Shown here one piece after another: positions 62,516 through 64,000 of a stretch of DNA of 64,000 nucleotides (its first letter is position 1; each line of letters starts with the position of its first letter). The DNA comes from Amycolatopsis marina (GTDB lineage: Bacteria; Actinomycetota; Actinomycetes; Mycobacteriales; Pseudonocardiaceae): contig NZ_FOKG01000006.1 of assembly GCF_900111885.1 (NCBI RefSeq), forward strand, positions 186,001 through 250,000, read 5' to 3'. The notes below the pieces were generated by a model that was given only the letters and a program-made list of their open reading frames with translations, had not been told where the DNA came from and did not search any database. The position numbers were made by a program, and so were the translations under genes.

Positions 62516-63703
62516 TTACCGGAAAGCGGGGTACAACGCGAGTTCCAGCCCCTGGCCGTACCTGGCCTCGAGCGCGGCGGCGACGTCGCGGGCGTGAGCC
62601 GCGAGTTCATCCTGCCCACCCCTGTCGGCATGCGCGGCGAGATCGCTCCACCAGGTGATCAGCGCCGCCGACCTGCTGGTCGGCCCTGCGGTCGTACCAG
62701 CGGGCAGCTTCGGCAACAGTTCCCAGGTCACCATCCAGACCCCGAGCAGCTGACTGTCCAGCAGGTACGCGGACAGCGCCTCGTCGTCGGCGAGCGACGG
62801 CCAGATCTCGGCGATCTCCGCCCGCCAGGCCGCCACCATCGCTTCGCTCATTCCGGCGGGCAGCGCGAGGGCGTCGGGACTGGTCACGAACGGAACCCGC
62901 AGGTGCGCGGCGTCCACCAGGGCGCTGCGCACGCGGCCGCGTTCGAAGTCGAGGAAGCGGACGCCGGAACTGGTCACCAGGTTGTTGTCCGGCCACAGGT
63001 CCACCGGGCTGAACGCCCGGTAGCAGGCCGACCTCGCGTGCTCGGCGGCCCGCTCGGCCGCGGCGCGGACTCGCTCGTGGGTCCCCACGCCCAGGGTCTT
63101 CTCCAGCAGGGCGGGCAGCTGGGCACAGGCCGTGAGCGGGGAACTGTCGTCCCCGCCGACGGGTCCGCCAAGCCTGCGCAGCAGGGCGTTGAAGTCGGCT
63201 TCCCTGCTTGCCGTGCTGGCATGCAGCCTGCCGAGGGAACGAGCCCAGGACAGTAGTGCGGTCTCGGCGGCGCGGGCGTCCGGTGTGCGGAGCTTGTCGC
63301 GCAACGTCGGCGCGTGCCCGAGGTCGTCGATGACGAGCACCCGCTCGCGCCCGTCGTGCGCGACGAGTTCCGGGCACATCCGCTCCTCGGGCGGGAGCGC
63401 GGTGAACAACTGGTAGCTGACCGCCTCCTGAGCGAACGGGTCGGGCTGGCCCGGTCCGGGGGTGCCCGGATAGTGCTTGATCACCAGGGTGCGGGGCAGG
63501 TCGAACGGCGAGGTCGCGACCTTGGCGCGCACCACTGTGGCGGGACCACTGCCGTCGAGGTCCTCGGGGTCGACGAGGGTGATGGCGCTGCCGAAACGCT
63601 GGGACAGCACCGCCTCACCCGCGGCGAGAGCGGCCTCGATGGCGAGTAGTTCCGCTCCAGCGCCGAACGTCGAATCATCTGCAGCGGAGGTGTCGACTGT
63701 CAT
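62516..63703 (-). CDS. Aminoglycoside phosphotransferase (APH)-fold kinase
   Basis: A 395-residue protein-kinase-like small-molecule kinase. The N-lobe Lys is in TLVIKHYPG, the hinge is RVLVIDDLGHAPT, the catalytic loop is AFSPVDLWPDNNLV (the usual HxD His is replaced, but Asp and Asn are kept), and the metal Asp is in VRFLDFERGRV. The substrate is unknown and resistance should not be assumed. It sits between aspS and the GDSL hydrolase. Confidence 0.8.
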   Translation of the reverse strand: MTVDTSAADDSTFGAGAELLAIEAALAAGEAVLSQRFGSAITLVDPEDLDGSGPATVVRAKVATSPFDLPRTLVIKHYPGTPGPGQPDPFAQEAVSYQLFTALPPEERMCPELVAHDGRERVLVIDDLGHAPTLRDKLRTPDARAAETALLSWARSLGRLHASTASREADFNALLRRLGGPVGGDDSSPLTACAQLPALLEKTLGVGTHERVRAAAERAAEHARSACYRAFSPVDLWPDNNLVTSSGVRFLDFERGRVRSALVDAAHLRVPFVTSPDALALPAGMSEAMVAAWRAEIAEIWPSLADDEALSAYLLDSQLLGVWMVTWELLPKLPAGTTAGPTSRSAALITWWSDLAAHADRGGQDELAAHARDVAAALEARYGQGLELALYPAFR

Positions 63704-63821
63704 TGGTCACGACCCTACTAGTGAGCGAGCGACAAGGACCACTGTCAACGACCAGACCGTGCCCTGACCGTCATCAGGACACGGTTCGGCCGGGAACCGG
63801 TGGAACACGGAGGTTTACGTC

Positions 63822-64000
63822 AGGCGCGGGGCTCCGGCTTGGCGTCCACCCCTGCTTCCTTGCGCTGTTCGGGAGTGATCGGTGCCGGAGCCGCGGTGAG
63901 GGGGTCATACCCACCTCCGGTCTTCGGAAACGCGATGACCTCGCGCAGGGACTCCGCGCCGGCGAGCAGCATGACGATCCGGTCCCAGCCGAAGGCGATG
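63822..64000 (-). CDS. aspS: Aspartyl-tRNA synthetase (partial, C-terminal end)
   Basis: About 59 C-terminal residues of a class II synthetase, cut by the right edge. [20 protein letters not shown] is the class II motif 3 region, followed by [18 protein letters not shown] and the tail [12 protein letters not shown] typical of actinobacterial AspS. The stop position is given to within a few bases. A position upstream of rarA is common in actinobacteria. Confidence 0.92.

Noticed and set aside
62516..63703. Calling the APH-fold kinase an aminoglycoside-resistance gene
   Set aside because: The catalytic-loop His is not conserved and the context is housekeeping; APH-fold kinases act on many small molecules.

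Overview
The window looks like chromosome from a high-GC actinomycete of the Pseudonocardiaceae type (Amycolatopsis, Saccharomonospora, Prauserella or a relative). It carries actinobacterial marker genes: mihF, bldD with its c-di-GMP motif, an actinobacterial PriA lacking helicase motifs, and CoaBC with the PAMHTEMW variant. Many genes start with GTG and overlap their neighbours by 4 nt, and the order of housekeeping genes resembles two blocks of the mycobacterial chromosome. The genus is inference; no rRNA, tRNA or CRISPR array was seen.

Left block (1-30 kb, mostly minus strand): 5' part of uvrC, a HAD hydrolase, xthA (plus), a riboflavin operon (rpe-ribD-ribE-ribBA-ribH-PH protein), a divergent MFS transporter / CGNR regulator pair with a symmetric operator region, flavoprotein-rsmB-fmt, a gamma-glutamyltransferase inserted before priA-metK-coaBC, rpoZ-gmk-mihF, and the pyrimidine operon pyrR-pyrB-pyrC-PH-carA-carB-pyrF. 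The last is headed by a candidate PyrR-binding RNA hairpin. bldD reads away on the plus strand.

Middle and right blocks: nusB-efp-pepQ, aroQ-aroB-aroK-aroC and a prepilin peptidase form one half of a conserved run. Its other half (aroE-mltG-ruvX-alaS-DUF6167-DUF948-rarA, aspS) resumes at 53-64 kb. Between the halves lie about 13.5 kb of accessory DNA: a sigma/anti-sigma pair, a Rieske lipoprotein, a probable DasR-regulated GlcNAc PTS (EIIA, EIIB, GntR regulator, EIIC, HPr) with a dre-like site, a degenerate stretch, and an AT-richer island at 46.4-50.6 kb.

The island is the most unusual part. It encodes a small exported five-cysteine peptide, then a T-tailed terminator, a family 2 glycosyltransferase with a helical C-terminal region, and a truncated SARP/AfsR-like regulator. 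Five cysteines beside a GT2 enzyme recall glycocins (two disulfides plus one S-glycosylated Cys), but there is a Sec-type export segment and no dedicated transporter. It could be an undescribed glycopeptide-type system.

The window also holds several short repeat families. One is an approximately 100-170 bp interspersed element present three times, one copy inserted in frame inside a GNAT-VOC fusion gene. Others are a cluster of inverted GTTTGCGTTC units, two identical 20-22 bp palindromes about six helical turns apart, and very long perfect hairpins between operons.
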